The notes under the pieces: model-generated
Seen by the model: only the letters and a program-made list of their open reading frames with translations
What the model was told of the DNA's origin: nothing
The model's database searches: none
Shown: piece by piece, positions 30,801 through 45,800 of the stretch
How positions within the stretch are numbered: position 1 is the first letter of the stretch
Layout of the letters: the number at the start of each line of letters is the position of its first letter
Position numbers and translations under genes: made by a program
Assembly: GCA_944548615.1 (NCBI GenBank)
Contig: OX155980.1
Coordinates: 38,580,284-38,644,283 of the forward strand
DNA length: 64,000 bases
Source: Micropterix aruncella
Lineage: Eukaryota > Arthropoda > Insecta > Lepidoptera > Micropterigidae
Direction of reading: 5' to 3'

Positions 30801-33800
30801 GCACGTTCCGATAAGCGAACTTGACCTAGTTTGCACTCTATTGCGCTGTGAAGGTCGATTGTGCAATGTTTACACTTCAGTCTATCGTACATTATTCCGC
30901 TGCGTCGACGGCGTCGACGTTTGCCAACTCACCAAATTGATTAACGGCGAATTTATTTCTGCAGTTAGCGGCATTGGATGACGTTATGGTGTGGCTGCTC
31001 ACGCTCATGCTCGGGTCACGGCGCCTGTGGGGGAAAGTCACGACGTTTGCGATAGGCGGCCCCTCAGTACTCCGAAATGACTCCCACGGCGCGCAGTTCT
31101 CCGAAATGCCTTGGTTCACGACAGCGTGGTCTTCCAAACTGTCTTTATGCAAATTTTTGCCAATTTTTTTACGATACCAAGTCCTTACACACTTGTTGAG
31201 GCATGATGATGTTACCGTCACTGTTTTTTCATTGCTTTACCGATATTCCGCATTACTGCTGCCACGAGGCATGGCTTGACCCGGTGCAAAAAGCTATTGA
31301 AGCGGTGGAATCACCATTTTTGGTTGTTTGATAGCCCACTCAGGGACGCCAATTGGGAAGATATGTGCCCTTACGGGCCCATCCAAATTGTATTTAGTTG
31401 ATTTCTGCTTTCGTTCGTACAATGGCTAGGCGCACCCCGGTGAGAAAAACACTCGCGATTATGATGCGATATTGTTCAAAGTCGAGAGTTGTATGTAGAT
31501 TATATGTAGATTAGGCCCCTAAGGGCACATCTAAATTAATAATTTAATGATTAGCGCCATTGGCGCGGGTGGCGTGGGTCATTGCGCACAGGCGCGCTGC
31601 GGCAGCTCGCAAAGTCAAACACAAGGTGTAAGCCATTCGAATATTTAATGAAGACTGGTTGAGCAAATGCTGAGTTAGTTCGCCTCGGTTCCACATTATT
31701 TACGTTGGCAAAAATTATTACCTGCGCTATATAGATTGCTACTGACTTGCAAGGACTGGCGCGAGTATTTGAATCTGGTCTCTGGAGTGACAATTTATTG
31801 TGGCATAGTCTCCACAGTTGCATAGGAATTTTTCAATTTCTGATGGTTGATTGTATGAATTAATTTCAAAAACCACATAAAATAAGAACCTGTTAAGCAT
31901 TTCTTTCAATAACAAGATAACCGACATTTTATTTTTCTAGGAAAGTAAAGTATCACATTTCCAACTGTTTTGAGGACTTAACTATTTTCTAAAAGTAATA
32001 ATGCACTTAACTTTAAAAAATAGTCAAACTAAAAGTTGTAATATTTTTCAAGTTAGTTTTTTATCTCCTAAAAATTCACTTCTTGGTACTTATGTTGTTT
32101 TTAAAATGACCAATTCAATAAAAAAGTACACCAAGGGTGTTTGATGGAAAAATGAGCCTCACCTATTTGTAGTACTATGTGTGATTGATAAGATTAGTAT
32201 CTTATTATTAACAACAATTCTTTCTTCAATGTCACACAAAATATCAGTTCGTAACAAATATTGTAATATTATATTGGACATAGCATCTCTGATTTCCACA
32301 TTTTATAACTTCGAAGGGACAGAGAATGGGTGATAAGCGAGGACGCTGTCCTAAACCTAATAAAGCCGGTTGTTAGTCTGGAGTCACTACTCACCCCCCA
32401 AAAGTGAAAAATAATATTATGATAGGCCTGGCCTGACTGGAATCTTTGAATTCTATAACAGCTTCATTTTTTTTATTTATATATTAGGTATCTGACATAT
32501 TCCAAAACTGATAGGACAGGACAGGAACAATTGGTTGATACAAAAGAATAATTAATACTAGAGATAGTGTCTCAAATTTAATATGCAATTGGTTGCGTAA
32601 GCAGTATTCCATTTTAGTAAGGGAAAATTCTAATTCTTCCATACAAGTGTTAAAACTTTGTATGGAGGATAATTGGGGGTATGGGGTATATTATACCCCA
32701 TACCAAATTGGATTGCATATATTATATACAATCCCATAGCATAAATAAAATACAAACGGAGCTGCCATGGAATTCACCGACCGGAGTCGGGCCCATCATA
32801 ATACTATTTTTTTTTTTACACTTTTGGGGGGTGAGCAGTGGATTCCGGACTTACGAACCGGCTGTGGTAGGTTTAGGACAGCTGTCTTGCCACATGTGAG
32901 CGTTCACCTTACCACCCATTCACTCCCCCTTCGAAGCCATAGAATTTGAGATGCAGAAATTGCGGTTTTAGATAATTTTTCTAGAAAGGAGTTGATTATT
33001 TTCCTGGAGAGACCAAGATCTTTAAAAAGGTGAAACAAAGATTTAGCTGGCAGGCCACGAGCGCCTACTTCCACCGCGTGAAGGTGAACAGTGAACCCAT
33101 TCCGGGTGACGGCATTTGCGAGGTCATGGTATTTATTTAATTTGTACTCGTGGTCTTTTGGGATATTTGATTCCCATGGAACAGTTAATTCTACGGTATT
33201 ACATATTATTATTCGTAAATTGCATATTTAGTTTATGCATAATATATAATGATGATGTTTTTAGGAATCGACCCATCACTGTATATGCCCGAAGCCATTC
33301 GCTCGGAAATAATGCAAAAAAGCCAGACCCTCCTCCCGCCAGATGCTCAAGATTATTCTGGTGAGTAAAATAAATCCTTTGGTTGAATTTTAAGTATTGG
33401 TATTATTTACTTCCCAGGGATTCTAGGTAATTGACTCATTTTATTATAAAGGACGGGCCCAATCAAACGTTTGGTGGATTGGAAAATGCATAAAAAGAAT
33501 AAAAATACATAAGAAATGCATAACAAAACAAAAAATACTGCACAAACAAATTAGAATACAAATCTGGAAAATGTCTGCAATCTGTTTCTGAAAAATGTCT
33601 GCAATTGCAGTAAACTCGACTTTTTATGTATCCCCACAAAAAGAATTCTGGTGGAGTCAGATCTGAATCCTGGGAGGCCATGGAATATCCCCTCGGTGCG
33701 AATTTTCCTCCAAACATCTCATTTACGACTGCCAATGAGTCATTAGACGAATGGCATGCCGCGCTCTCTTATTGAAACCGTGTTGCACGGTTATAGGCTT

Positions 33801-36800
33801 CAAATTCTTGCAGTTGCGTAAGAAAAATTCTCGTAATTTAGCTGTGAACCGGTTGGAATTTACGCTCACAGATTTTGCCTTGCTCATTGTCGAAGAAATA
33901 CGGACTGATGATCCCTTGTGCTGAAAGGGCCACCTAAACTGTTACTTTCGGCAAACTTGATTTTGGATTGGCTGTGGTCAGTAGCCAGCATTTTGTTTAA
34001 TAACGTGCTGATTTAAATTAAAAAAAGAGGTATTTCGGAAAAGAGAATATTGTTAAAAGTCCCAAAGGCCTTCAACATGGTTTCGACAAAAACACAGAGT
34101 GAATTGTGGTCATTTGGTTTCAGATCCTGCACTAGTTGAATTATATAGGGGCGCAATTTTAGATCTTTCGTCAAAATATGAGCAAAGATATTCTTGATAT
34201 GTTCGGCGAGCTCAAGTGATCGCTTGCGAGTTGATAGTCCGGGATCGCGTCGTACGGAAGTCCTAACATGCTAATTGCATCCTCTGTTCCTGTTGACCTT
34301 GTGAGTCCCGTAGGTTTTTGATTGAGAGTCGAACCAGAAATTCGAATTTTCTGATCCACAACCTAATCACACTTTCACTAGGACACTGATTTAGGTCATG
34401 TCATATGAACTCGGAGCAAAATAAACGCCGAACAAAAGTATATGAATCGCCATTTTTGTAATATTCTTTTACACAGAACGCATGCTTCGCGCCTGTGAAA
34501 CACTCCATTGCTACTATTCGCATTAAAATTTCCAGGAAAAGAACTACTCATCCCCACCTCCCGCGCACCGCTCCCGCACAATTGTATTTTTAAAATCGTA
34601 CCGTTTTTCTGGTCCACCCTGTAATATTGGAACAATTGAGGTCAAAGAATATGCGACCAACTAGTCGCTACTTTTCAATTACTTTATTTCTATAGATCTA
34701 TTATAATCTACTTTTATGTAACCTAAGCTTTTAGTTATAATTGGAGAAATTGAAAGACGCCCAATTTCTGCTCCTTAGTACCATTTTAAGATAATTGTAA
34801 ATGCCTCAACCTGAAATAACCGCTGTTCACTAACCCATCTTTTAGAGAGCCTTCCAATTACAAACACTCTTTACTATGGTAAAGTTTTATATTTTGTTTA
34901 AATTCCAGATCTTCCAGAAACGGTAGAGACATACACTGATCTGATACCGCTAGAACCTAGACCCCATGGAACTGTGATAACGTCTTATCGTGCGACGAGC
35001 CGTCGAACTGGCGAGCACTTAGCTATGCGCCGTTTGCACGGCTTTGGGCGATCGGGCACCACCAAGACTCCCATCGAAAGTTGGAAAAAGCTGGACCACC
35101 CAAATATAGTCCGGTTACGTGATGTTTTCACTACCAAAGCTTTTGGCGATCATTGTAATTATTTTATTTTATTATGTAATATAAAGAATATATCGAAAAT
35201 TAACTTTTGTGGCAAATTACTTTCATTCGAAATCAGACTTTTTGACAATCTTCCACCAGACAGCTCCACTAACACCAGGCAGCTCAAGATGATGAAATTT
35301 ACAATCTGTTGAGTTTATTTTACATTATTTATTTTATTTTGCAGCCATGGTGTACGTTTACGATTATCATCCCGGATACACGACTTTGTTAAACGCATAT
35401 ATAATTAGGGGCCAGAATGGTAGTATAGGATCTCATTTGTCTGCCATTGGAGGGGAGGATCATAGTAATCAGTACGTCGACCCTTTCAGTGCCGATCCCG
35501 ATATACCAAGACCGTATTCACATCAGGTATTTATATACTATGAATGGATATCATCTAGAATTAAGCATCTGTAGTAACGTTACAAGCATTTGCTGCCAAA
35601 GCTAAGCAATGTTGTGCTCGGTCGGTACATAGATGGGTGACCACCTGCACCTATCTAACTAACCTCCTAACCTAACTAGCGTAACTTGGCTGTAAATCGG
35701 TCGCAAGAACGCTTTCAGGATTGAAAATAGCGTTCATGATTGGTCCTATATGTTTATTAGAAACAAGTATACAGCTCGGAAAGGGCCCCTCAATTAGAAT
35801 GTTTTATTGATACAGTGTATATATTGTTGCTCCGCTTAGGACTAGTATGATACATATTTGTAATATATCTGTATACTTTGTATCTTTTTGGTGTTATATC
35901 AGTGATTTTTATTAACAAAAGGGTCACAGCGACACCAATAATCAGTCATTTAATGATATAGTGGTTTTTTAAAATTCTTTTAAATAACATTTCAATCAAG
36001 GGGCATTATTCGTTGAGTCCTGTCTGCGAAATAAATAAAAAGCAAACTGACGTTATCATTTATTACGCTTTTTATGTCTAATATGTGATCAGAGTGTATT
36101 GTCATAAATAGTTCAATGTCACTTGCGCTTGCAATTTTATTTATATATGACTGCTATGTTATTAGTCATTTATAACATTACCCTATTTTTTTCTTATTTG
36201 ACTAAATAATAAATATTTTATTTTTATGAAATATTTTTGAAGACGTCTAATTAAAGTTGCGGTTGCTATAGAGGTTAGAAATTCTTATATGGAGCAGAAA
36301 GCTTTTGTAGTGATGTCCTTATGAAAAACAGCCTCTTTAAAGCAGTTAGCGGGAGCCTGTTTGAGTATATTTGATGTATAACCACTGCAATGCGAAACAC
36401 CAAAGTCTGTTCTTATAGCGCATATCAGAAGTCTTGGAGAGAATTTTTTAAAGAAAAAAATATTGTCAATACCTTAGTCAGAAATCCAATATATGACAAG
36501 AAATTTAGATAATACTGAAACCATATTCCTAGAGGATAATGCTGTAAATTTATAGGAAAGAAAAATATCCTGATAGTTGACATTGCCCTAAGAGCGTAAT
36601 TTTATATCATATAAAGATAGCCGGAATGTTCACATCGGTTATGCTTGTCCGCGGGTGACACTGATGACTCATTTTCGACTTCTTCTCGCCTTTTATGAAT
36701 TCTTAGTTCCAATCAAAAACTTAGATTCTTGAAAGTGTATTTTCCTTGATGCATTCCTTTATTCTTGAACGATTTCACTATTTGATTTATTCTAACCTGA

Positions 36801-39800
36801 ATCGAAATTAATCTATTATTGTGGTTTCAGAAAAATGCTATTCTTCGGGCAGTCGCCGCTGGAAATCTCCTCTGCGAAGCGTTTCTGTGGAGTATCCTGA
36901 TACAGCTGACAGGCGTTTTGAGAGTTATTCATGGGAGTGGACTCGCTTGCAGGTATTTTCAATAGTCACTCATAGAATTTGTACGAAATTTGCATTCCTG
37001 CATGCAAATGTATAGTCATAGCATTACAATACAATTAAAATAGTGGATTGGACGGTGTATGAGCCATATTTTTTTTTCATATTGTGCATAATATATGCGC
37101 ATGTTAGAGGTGTTTTCTTGCACAGCGATATTTTGAGTTTGAGAAATTTGTATTTTACATATAATAGACACATTTGCAGGCTGTTAAAGGTTTGATCAAA
37201 CTTTCTACATCTTTAAATGTCATGTTTGACATATTTGTAAACGCTCACTTTTTAACATTGCTATCGTCTTTTCTAATTCTTCCGTCCGTCCACCATCATA
37301 AAATTCGAAATTAGATGTGTTCAAAAAGAAGAAGCAAGCATTTCCACAGAACGAGCCTATTGCCCCCTGGCAATATCAAATGGCTAAACCCTCGGGTAGT
37401 TTATCGATGAGCGCATAATAGAGTTACTTACATATCATAATAGTAAAAGGCTAAAAAAAAAATACTAATAGAAAAAGGAAGTTTGGAAAGGATAGACGAG
37501 GAAAAACAGAAGGAAAGAATTGATTACCCACATCTGAGAGAGGTAGTGTTATTTAAGCTGAGAATATTTTGTGACACCTCATTTACTTGTGGTTGATAGC
37601 AAAGATGTTCATCGATGGTGAGGCCAAGATCGATCTTTACCCCTATTGGAGAGTGGAATAATTATATTATTAAGTTTAACAGGCTGGAGAGTGTGGATTT
37701 ATCCAATGTTGATGGCCACTCGCGGCCTCAAACAAGAATAGCCTTTGACTTAAAATGATTTATTAAAAGACCTAGCAGGGCACACCATTCGCAGATTGGA
37801 TCGAATTAATTTGGCGATCGCGGGATTAGAATTTCTAGGGGAAAGTGAACATACAACTGCACATCATAGGCATAGAGGTGCATATGTCCCCGAACTCGAC
37901 TAGAGATAGGGTTTATAAATTGAGAAGAGAAGAGGGGACAGCACATGACTTTAAGTGACCCCCCGCTTTGAGTTTAACCCAGTTAGACACCCGATCACCT
38001 ACTTTTACACGCTGCTGCCTTGCTCTTAAATAGGAGTTAAACCAAATAATGTAGTAAGGCGACAAGCCCGGCTACAAAAAATGAGACCTGCAACAAGACC
38101 TCCTTGTTGCAGGTCAAAGTTGGTACTTAATGCACCGCTAAAGTCCAAACGAACAAGTAATTTGAGCTGTTTCTGATACATACATTAGCTCTAAGTCTGT
38201 CGTTGGTTATCATAACCAGAGCAGAGGTAGTGCTATGTCCAGCATTAAGTTTTTTAAACCAATGCTGTAGCTGTTTCTTTAATCTTTTTAAGACTATGAG
38301 GTGATAAATGTCCCAAAAAATTAAAGTGCAAACTGTTCATAAAATTGTTTTTGCGTCTTGTGCGCCATCGCTGATTATGAGTCGCACTCATTATCAGCCC
38401 CAAACAGCATGAGTGGCACATTATTGTTAACAGGCCTAACAGTCTTTATGGGTGGGGTATTTTTATCCCTACAGTCTTTATAAATGGGATTATTTATTTC
38501 ACCAGTGGGATAGTGAAATAGCCTCAATATTGATCCAAACCTGTAAAAGCTCTTAGGACACCATAGATCCTAGTAGAAAGTCAGAATTCTAATCTATCCT
38601 TTAAATGAACATGTGTATTTAAGAAACCTCAGAAATTGTTATACTCGTATAATAAGCAAGAGTATATCCTTTCATCAAGCAAAACTCAATTATGCTTTCC
38701 AAATAAAATTATTAAAAGTCGGAATTAGGAGTATTATATGGTCCGGAGTCCACCGCTTACCGCACAGAAGTGTAATAATATAATGATGGGCTGAATCCCT
38801 TAGTTTAATTCAATGGCAGCTCTGTTTGTGTTTATTATTTATATACTTATTGTAAAAATAACAGCTCCATGGGAATCAATTTTATCCCCGAAGAACAGGA
38901 GTAAAAACTAAATAAATACCATGATCTCGCAAATACTATGATCGGAACGGCTTCACTGTTCACCTTCATGCGGTGGAAGTTGGCGCTAGTGGCATGCCAG
39001 TCAACCGTGTTTTATGTCTAAGATCTTGGTCTCTCCAGGAAATTAATCATCTTCCTAGAAAAAACCAAAACTGATTTCCGCATCTCAGTTTCGATCTTGT
39101 TTTTGCTGAATTTTTACTAATAAAATAAAATATTTCATAATTATTATGTTTTATCCCAATTATTATATTGTTTCCCTCTATTCCCTATATTGAGTTGAAA
39201 TATTCATCAAATTTCCTCACGATAAATCATTGTGGAATTCATGAATAAAGCCCTTATATCCTCTCGAAAAACAAATAAATACATCATCAATCAGCTTGTT
39301 TTTCCGTATTCACATTATAAAATAAGTGCATTATAAGTTTACTCACTTTTTTCAGAAAAACCTCACTAAAACCACAAAAAATTGAACGATATCCACGGAG
39401 CTTACCTTATCCAACAACCGATGAATTCATACAGCACCTTGAAAACTTTTCTTCGCCCAGAAGAGACATTTGCTGTTGATTTGCATACGAAAAATGATGT
39501 TCCATCTGGTAGCTAATTTCTCACAGATTAATTAGAATAAACGTCCAAGAAACTGAATAAGGCTGCTGTAGGCTGTTTTTCCTATGTGGAGATCACACCA
39601 ATGATTGGGTGCTTGAAGAATTAAGTCTTGTCTCGCAATCGTTAAGAAAACACTTTATTTTTTCCGAAATTTAGCAATAGATCGACTGTAAAATAGCATG
39701 TAAGAACAGGCTTCCATTGATGCGGTTGCAAAGTTCAGCCTGGGTAAACATGTCAATTCTTCCACTTGCAGCTGTCTGGCGTTCGATAGCTGTTGACCGG

Positions 39801-42800
39801 AAGAGCGAGTGCTTGAGGATTATCATTGCTTTGTCGCAACGTTCTGGTTTGATATTTTGTGGTTTTTGCGTGCTATTTCACATCGATTTATTGCTATTGA
39901 ATATAGTATTAAATAATACTGAACCTGGATAAATTTTTCGCTTATTCCGCTTGTATTTTGATGTTCTGTTATTCATTAAAAATCTCCTTTTTTGAAGAAT
40001 ATATAAATTTGACATTAATTGCATGATATCTGTGATTTCGACTAACTCCGTTATCGCTAATTCGCTTTTAAAACGAGTATTTATTTTTTTATTTTTTGTA
40101 GGACTCTGGATCCGAGCAAAGTGATAGTGTCCGGCTGGAGGATCCGCCTTTCGTGGTGCGGCATCTCGGAGACGAGTGGAAGTTCGTCTCCGAGCCTTCC
40201 TGGGGATATGTTGCAGGCACAGCAATCTGACTTGAGAGCTTTGGGCAATCTGGCTCTGACTCTCGCCTGTCGCTCCGTACATGCAAAAGACAATCTTCAA
40301 GCCTCTATGGACCTTGTCTCGCGTTCCTATTCGGCTGACTTTAAAAATGTATTAGTGTAAGTAAAATATTTCAATTTTATCTCCCATTGGGCTTTTGCAT
40401 AACGATATCCATTCCATACATTTGTTAAAAAGGAATGTCACCTTAAGCCAACACAATACATTGAATTTTAACTGAGGGTATCACAAATTTGCAATTACAT
40501 TACAATAATGCCATTCTTACATTTCAGGTGTTGCGATAACAGCGGATGCAACTGCATTTCTGCAAACATTTAAATTTTCATTATCTTGACATGTTCATAT
40601 GTATCTTGACACGTTCATATGTTTATCTAGCGTAATCTCCATTGAATTGTCCAGAGTTTCTACGAGATTTTTATTTTATATTGGGAAACTGAAGGAAGTA
40701 CCTCAGGAACTTCCTATGTAGCTCCTCCATTGATGAGGAATGTATTGCTCTGTGTCATCGTATGGCTTTGCATCGTGCCACACCATCGAGCAGTATTCCA
40801 GGATACTTGTGACATACCTCGCGTATATCAGCGATATAGCATTTCAGTTGTTATGGGTGCCGCTAAATTGAAAATAAACCCAAGGGTTTATTCACACATT
40901 TACTTACGGCAATTATGTATTGGTGTAAGGAGAGGCGGTTGTCGAATGTCACTATAACGACTAATAACAGGCTTTGAGCTGGCAATGTTAAGCTTTGAGG
41001 TGTCAATATAAAAACAAAATAACCACTAAGTCTATTATATACTGTGCCTTAACAAGTCGGACGCCAACAATACCTATATGCATTTTGCTTCGTTTGACAG
41101 ATTGCCATTGACGTAGCCATTTCGGCCTGCCCCATCTATATTATATAAATATATAACATACATGACTAACAAGATTAATTACTAGGTAACAAGAGGGAAT
41201 TCATGAAAAAACGATATTGTTAGTATTTATTTACAAAATCGACCAAAAATTTGCAGTGCAGTTTTTGGCGCGCGCAGGCTGGCTTCCAACCGGTTAATTG
41301 ATAAAACTGTTAAATATTTCTATAAGCTATTTCTTATTTCAGTTATCTTTTAACAAACACATCTGGTCATCGTTCCGTCACAGATCTTATGCCAATGATC
41401 GGAGCGCGATTTTATACTCAGGTATTTTAGAAGACTGGAAAAAATGAAACTTTTTTTTCTGTGAATCGTGTAATGAATTTGAATGTAGAAATATGAATTT
41501 AAGCGATTCCATTAAACCGCTTACAGGTTGAAACACTGCAGCGGCGATCTGACGCTCTAGAAGATCAATTTTCGCGAGAGATAGATAACGGCCGACTCTA
41601 TAGGCTCTTGGTGAAATTGGCCACCATCAACGAGAGGCCGGAGTGAGTATATTTTTATATAACAATAGGGTTGTCTAGCGGTTGAAAGTTGGAATTTGTC
41701 TGGAATCTGGAAAGTAGAGAAATAACTTTTTTGAGCAACCTTGCAAGCTTTAAAGTCTCTCCTCGCAGTTTCGGAAGTGTCTCCGTGCTCTCTCATTCAG
41801 GTGTTAGTCCTTCACCTAATATCTATTCCATACTTAAAAGCCAAATTCCAGTAATATGAGTATGGAAACTTTTTTTTATTGACTACAGAGAAAATTCGCT
41901 ATTTTAATTTTAGATTTAATATAAGATCTTTTTGTTTTCCTGTAAATTGACAAAATCGAGAACTATTTCTAGGATTCTAACGGGTGAATTTCCAATAAAT
42001 ATACATCTAGGGACAGATCTTATTTTTGGCCCAGGTAATATAATCAGTCGCTTAGTAGCTTGTTTCAACAAGCTTATGATAAAATTTAAAATAAAAAATT
42101 AAAATCGCAATAAGCTGTTCTCTTTCTCATCGTCTTTCAGGGTTAAGAGATTGAGGACTTAAAGTACCTATATTTTTTTCTTTCTATTTCCAAGTAGGTA
42201 TCGAGTTTAGCATTAGAAATTTATGATTATTTTAAGTATTAAACGTTTCTCTTATTATGTACTTACAAACGTATACACACACAGTGACGTAATTATAAGG
42301 GACCAGGGAATTGAACCTCTCCTCTCCTTCCCCAAACAATTAAAGGAACGATGAGCGAAATAAGGTTGGGAACCACCTATCTATACAGTCAACATGACGA
42401 TGAGGATGAAATGGGGAATAGCCGATCAGATGGCTACCCGCACTTAGTCCTAATGTTAGGGCCATTGTGGCTTGCCTCCACCCACGCATTATTTGCCCAC
42501 CAGTCCATGCTGTAGATCCTGCAACCAGCAGAATCCACGACGAACGCAAGCTGCACATTTTGCCGCACACTGCCAAAGTAGCTTCATATAAGCCCATTAT
42601 TTTCTCTCTTCATACAGCCAAAGCTGGGCATCACATGCTCAGCCGACTCATCTTTACAAATTTTGTAAATCGACAGTTTCCAGTTAGCAGGCCAACCTTT
42701 CTCCTCAAATTATCCTTGGAAAGTATCAGGCAGTAACTTGTTAATCTAAGAGTGGGTTCCCTAACTTTTCCTTGCCTTTCGCTTGTTCCTCTCCATCTGT

Positions 42801-45800
42801 GCATCTGTTCCGCAAGGCGGTTCTCGTGTGGCCCTCCGCCGTTGAGAAAGTGCGCCCATTCCGATTGGTGGACGTGACGCTTCCGACCTTGCAAGTCTAT
42901 CTGCTTCTTCATTACCTCTCGTTCCATTGTGTCCCCTTTCCCATGTGAGATATACAATAGCCTCTAAGCAGATGCACAAGTAGAGATCAGAATGACTTAC
43001 AGTTCTACTACGAGGGGTGCACTATATGTTTGGGGAATCAAGGAAGTGATAGAGAAAAACTAATTGGAAATATTATTGTTGTTTCTTAAATAACTGGCTG
43101 CAAAATTTAACACGTTGACCCCCGCGTAGCCTACAGGTGGGTGACACTGGCGTGGCTCTACGAGACCGCGCAGCCCACAAATGGGCGACATTAGGATGGA
43201 TTTCTCGGCCCGTGTCGCCCAGTGTGTATGGGTATATTTAATAAAATGAATACATTTCCGAAATCTGCGGTCCCTGAAAGCCGCTGTGGGCCGCGCATTT
43301 GTAAATCAACTAAAATACCAGAAATAAAAAAGCGTGTATGATAAGTGCCGAAAATCTTGAACGAATTTTATTTAAGACAACGGTAGTATATGCCAATGGT
43401 AATATTCTAATATGATGCAATTGCCGTTGTGACTGTCCTACCTGGGATTTAAAAATCCTCTAAATATTGTAAAATTATTACCGAAATATCTTAGAATAAT
43501 AAGAAATTGTGTAGTACGGACATCTTTCTATTATCGAAATTTTCTTTGTATATTGTTATTATTTGATTGGGCGATAATATTGTTATTATTTCAATAAAGG
43601 ACCTGTAGATATAGATAGATGAATAATAGTCTAATGAGGAAGATAAACTTCCTCCCCTCCATACAATAATGTGTATCGCCCACAGGTGGGCGATACACAT
43701 TATTGTATGGAGGGCCGGCAATACAAATTGACGTTTAGTGAAATTAGTTATTATAACATTCATTCCACTCAAAAGTCAAGGTACTCAAAATAACAGTTTT
43801 GAAGAGGTCATCAACTTCTTCCGGTGTCAAAAGTCATTGGCCATTGGCAATTCATTTCTATTTCTGGGGAAGGTAAAAATGTTGTCAGGGCTTAGGTCAG
43901 GGCTGTCCTCTTGAGAAGAATAGTCGCAACGTGGCTGGATTGAAATAAATACAAACATGGCGACTATTTTCTTTGTAATGCTCTGACAAGTTATTATTTG
44001 TCACCTGATACATTGTTGCTAAATACGGCATTTGACGTGCCTCTGGGAAACTTTTCGAGAGTTTTAAGGCACCGAGTAATGCGAGCTGCTCTCTGCTTTT
44101 CAAACAGCAAACGAGGGTTCCAGCGGGAAAACAGCCTTTTTACACATGAGTTTTCTTGAAAAATTATTTCTATCTAACTCATACCAATGGCTAAAGACAT
44201 CTGAATTTCGTCCTCTTCTTCAATCATGCACTGAACGCAGTAAATCGTTACTGAGGTTGAAATATGGTCATTGTAAATTAAAAAATCAGCTATAAATTGT
44301 GGTTGTTGATGATGCGTCATTACTGAGTGTAGGAACCATCCGATTAATATATTGTTTTTGTATTAATCCACTTCAAAAATCATAATAAATCGTTGCTTTT
44401 GATGTTTCTCGTTTCACTTCCATTTTTACTCCAACTTAGTTACTTTTTTATATTTTTTTATATGGCATTCGATTAATAAAAGTCTTCGTGATTACATCAA
44501 AAAAGTGTGGATTGTATTTTGTGAAATTCCCTAATACAATAGATCGGGCTTTTAGCATGTATCTTAGTAATTTGTCTTGCAAATTTCTTTCAATTCAAAA
44601 CATCTACTACCTATGGATCTATTCATTACTTTCTTTTTGTATGAAGAAGGGGTAAAGAATAGGTAATGCTTCAAAAAAAAAATTTGCTAAAAATGTACAT
44701 AAATATTGGTATTCATTGTGCAGGTTAAATATGGATACTACCTGGTCTGAAACGGGCGATAGATACATGTTGAAGTTATTCCGTGATTATCTGTTCCACT
44801 CGGTGACGGCTGATGGACGACCGTGGTTAGATTACTCTCACCTTTCATACTGCCTCAACCAGTTGGACAGTGGCACTCAAAATAAGGTAAAGATAGTTTA
44901 ACATAAGATATATGGTGTTGAAGTGGTCAGAAAATAAGAAGAGAAGTTCTCAAAAAAGCATCATTAGTCTCCTATTTCAATGTAGCCTTAGGCGCAGTTT
45001 AGACAGAGGAGACTGGTGCGGGTGTCGGGCGAGGACGAGGCGTTTTAATGCATGGAAGAATTAAATATGTATCTAGACCAGCGGCTCCCAAAGTGTGGGT
45101 CGCGAACACAACATATGAGCGTAGGGTATAATATGGCAGATAGACGACGAGATAGATTGAGGAGTCTAAGTGTATTTAGGATACCTACAGACAATATAAT
45201 AAAATAAAATAAAGGTAGCACTTGAAAAGAATGGAATATAAAAGTTGCAACCTTACAACAGTGCGGGAAGATGAAATAGGCACGCGAAGAGACAGCTCCG
45301 CGTCTCTAGCCTCGTCTGGCTCGCTCCCGGCGCGCTTCCTGTCGGTGCGCATTTACGCATCGCATTCATTTGTTTTCGCTATTTGCTAAACTCGATGGAT
45401 AAGTGTTCTAGCAAAAAATTCTATTTTTTATGTTGTCGCACATTACAATTTCTTACAAAATAAAGACTCATATGATACTTACAAATGAATTGTTTATTTT
45501 TTACATCGAACCACTCACTAACTTTTCTAAAATAATTCTCGCTGGGTCGCAAAAAGTGGGTCGCAGCGTCAATAAGTTTGGGAACCCCTGATCTAGCCCG
45601 TTTCCAAAGTTTTTATAGAAGATTTTTTATCACAAGATTTTTTTTCATATTATAATAATAAATAAAAGGAAAGAAAGACTACAAATTAGAGAGTACCTAT
45701 ATATATGACCAGATGAAAGACTATTAATCACATCGAGGTAAGAAAAACACTTTTGCTTTTGAAATTTTTTTTTTTTATCTTTTTACATTTTAATCATATA

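Noticed and set aside
40560..40622. 20-bp tandem ATCTTGACA(T/C)GTTCATATGT
   Set aside because: Only two units in an intron; no further structure.
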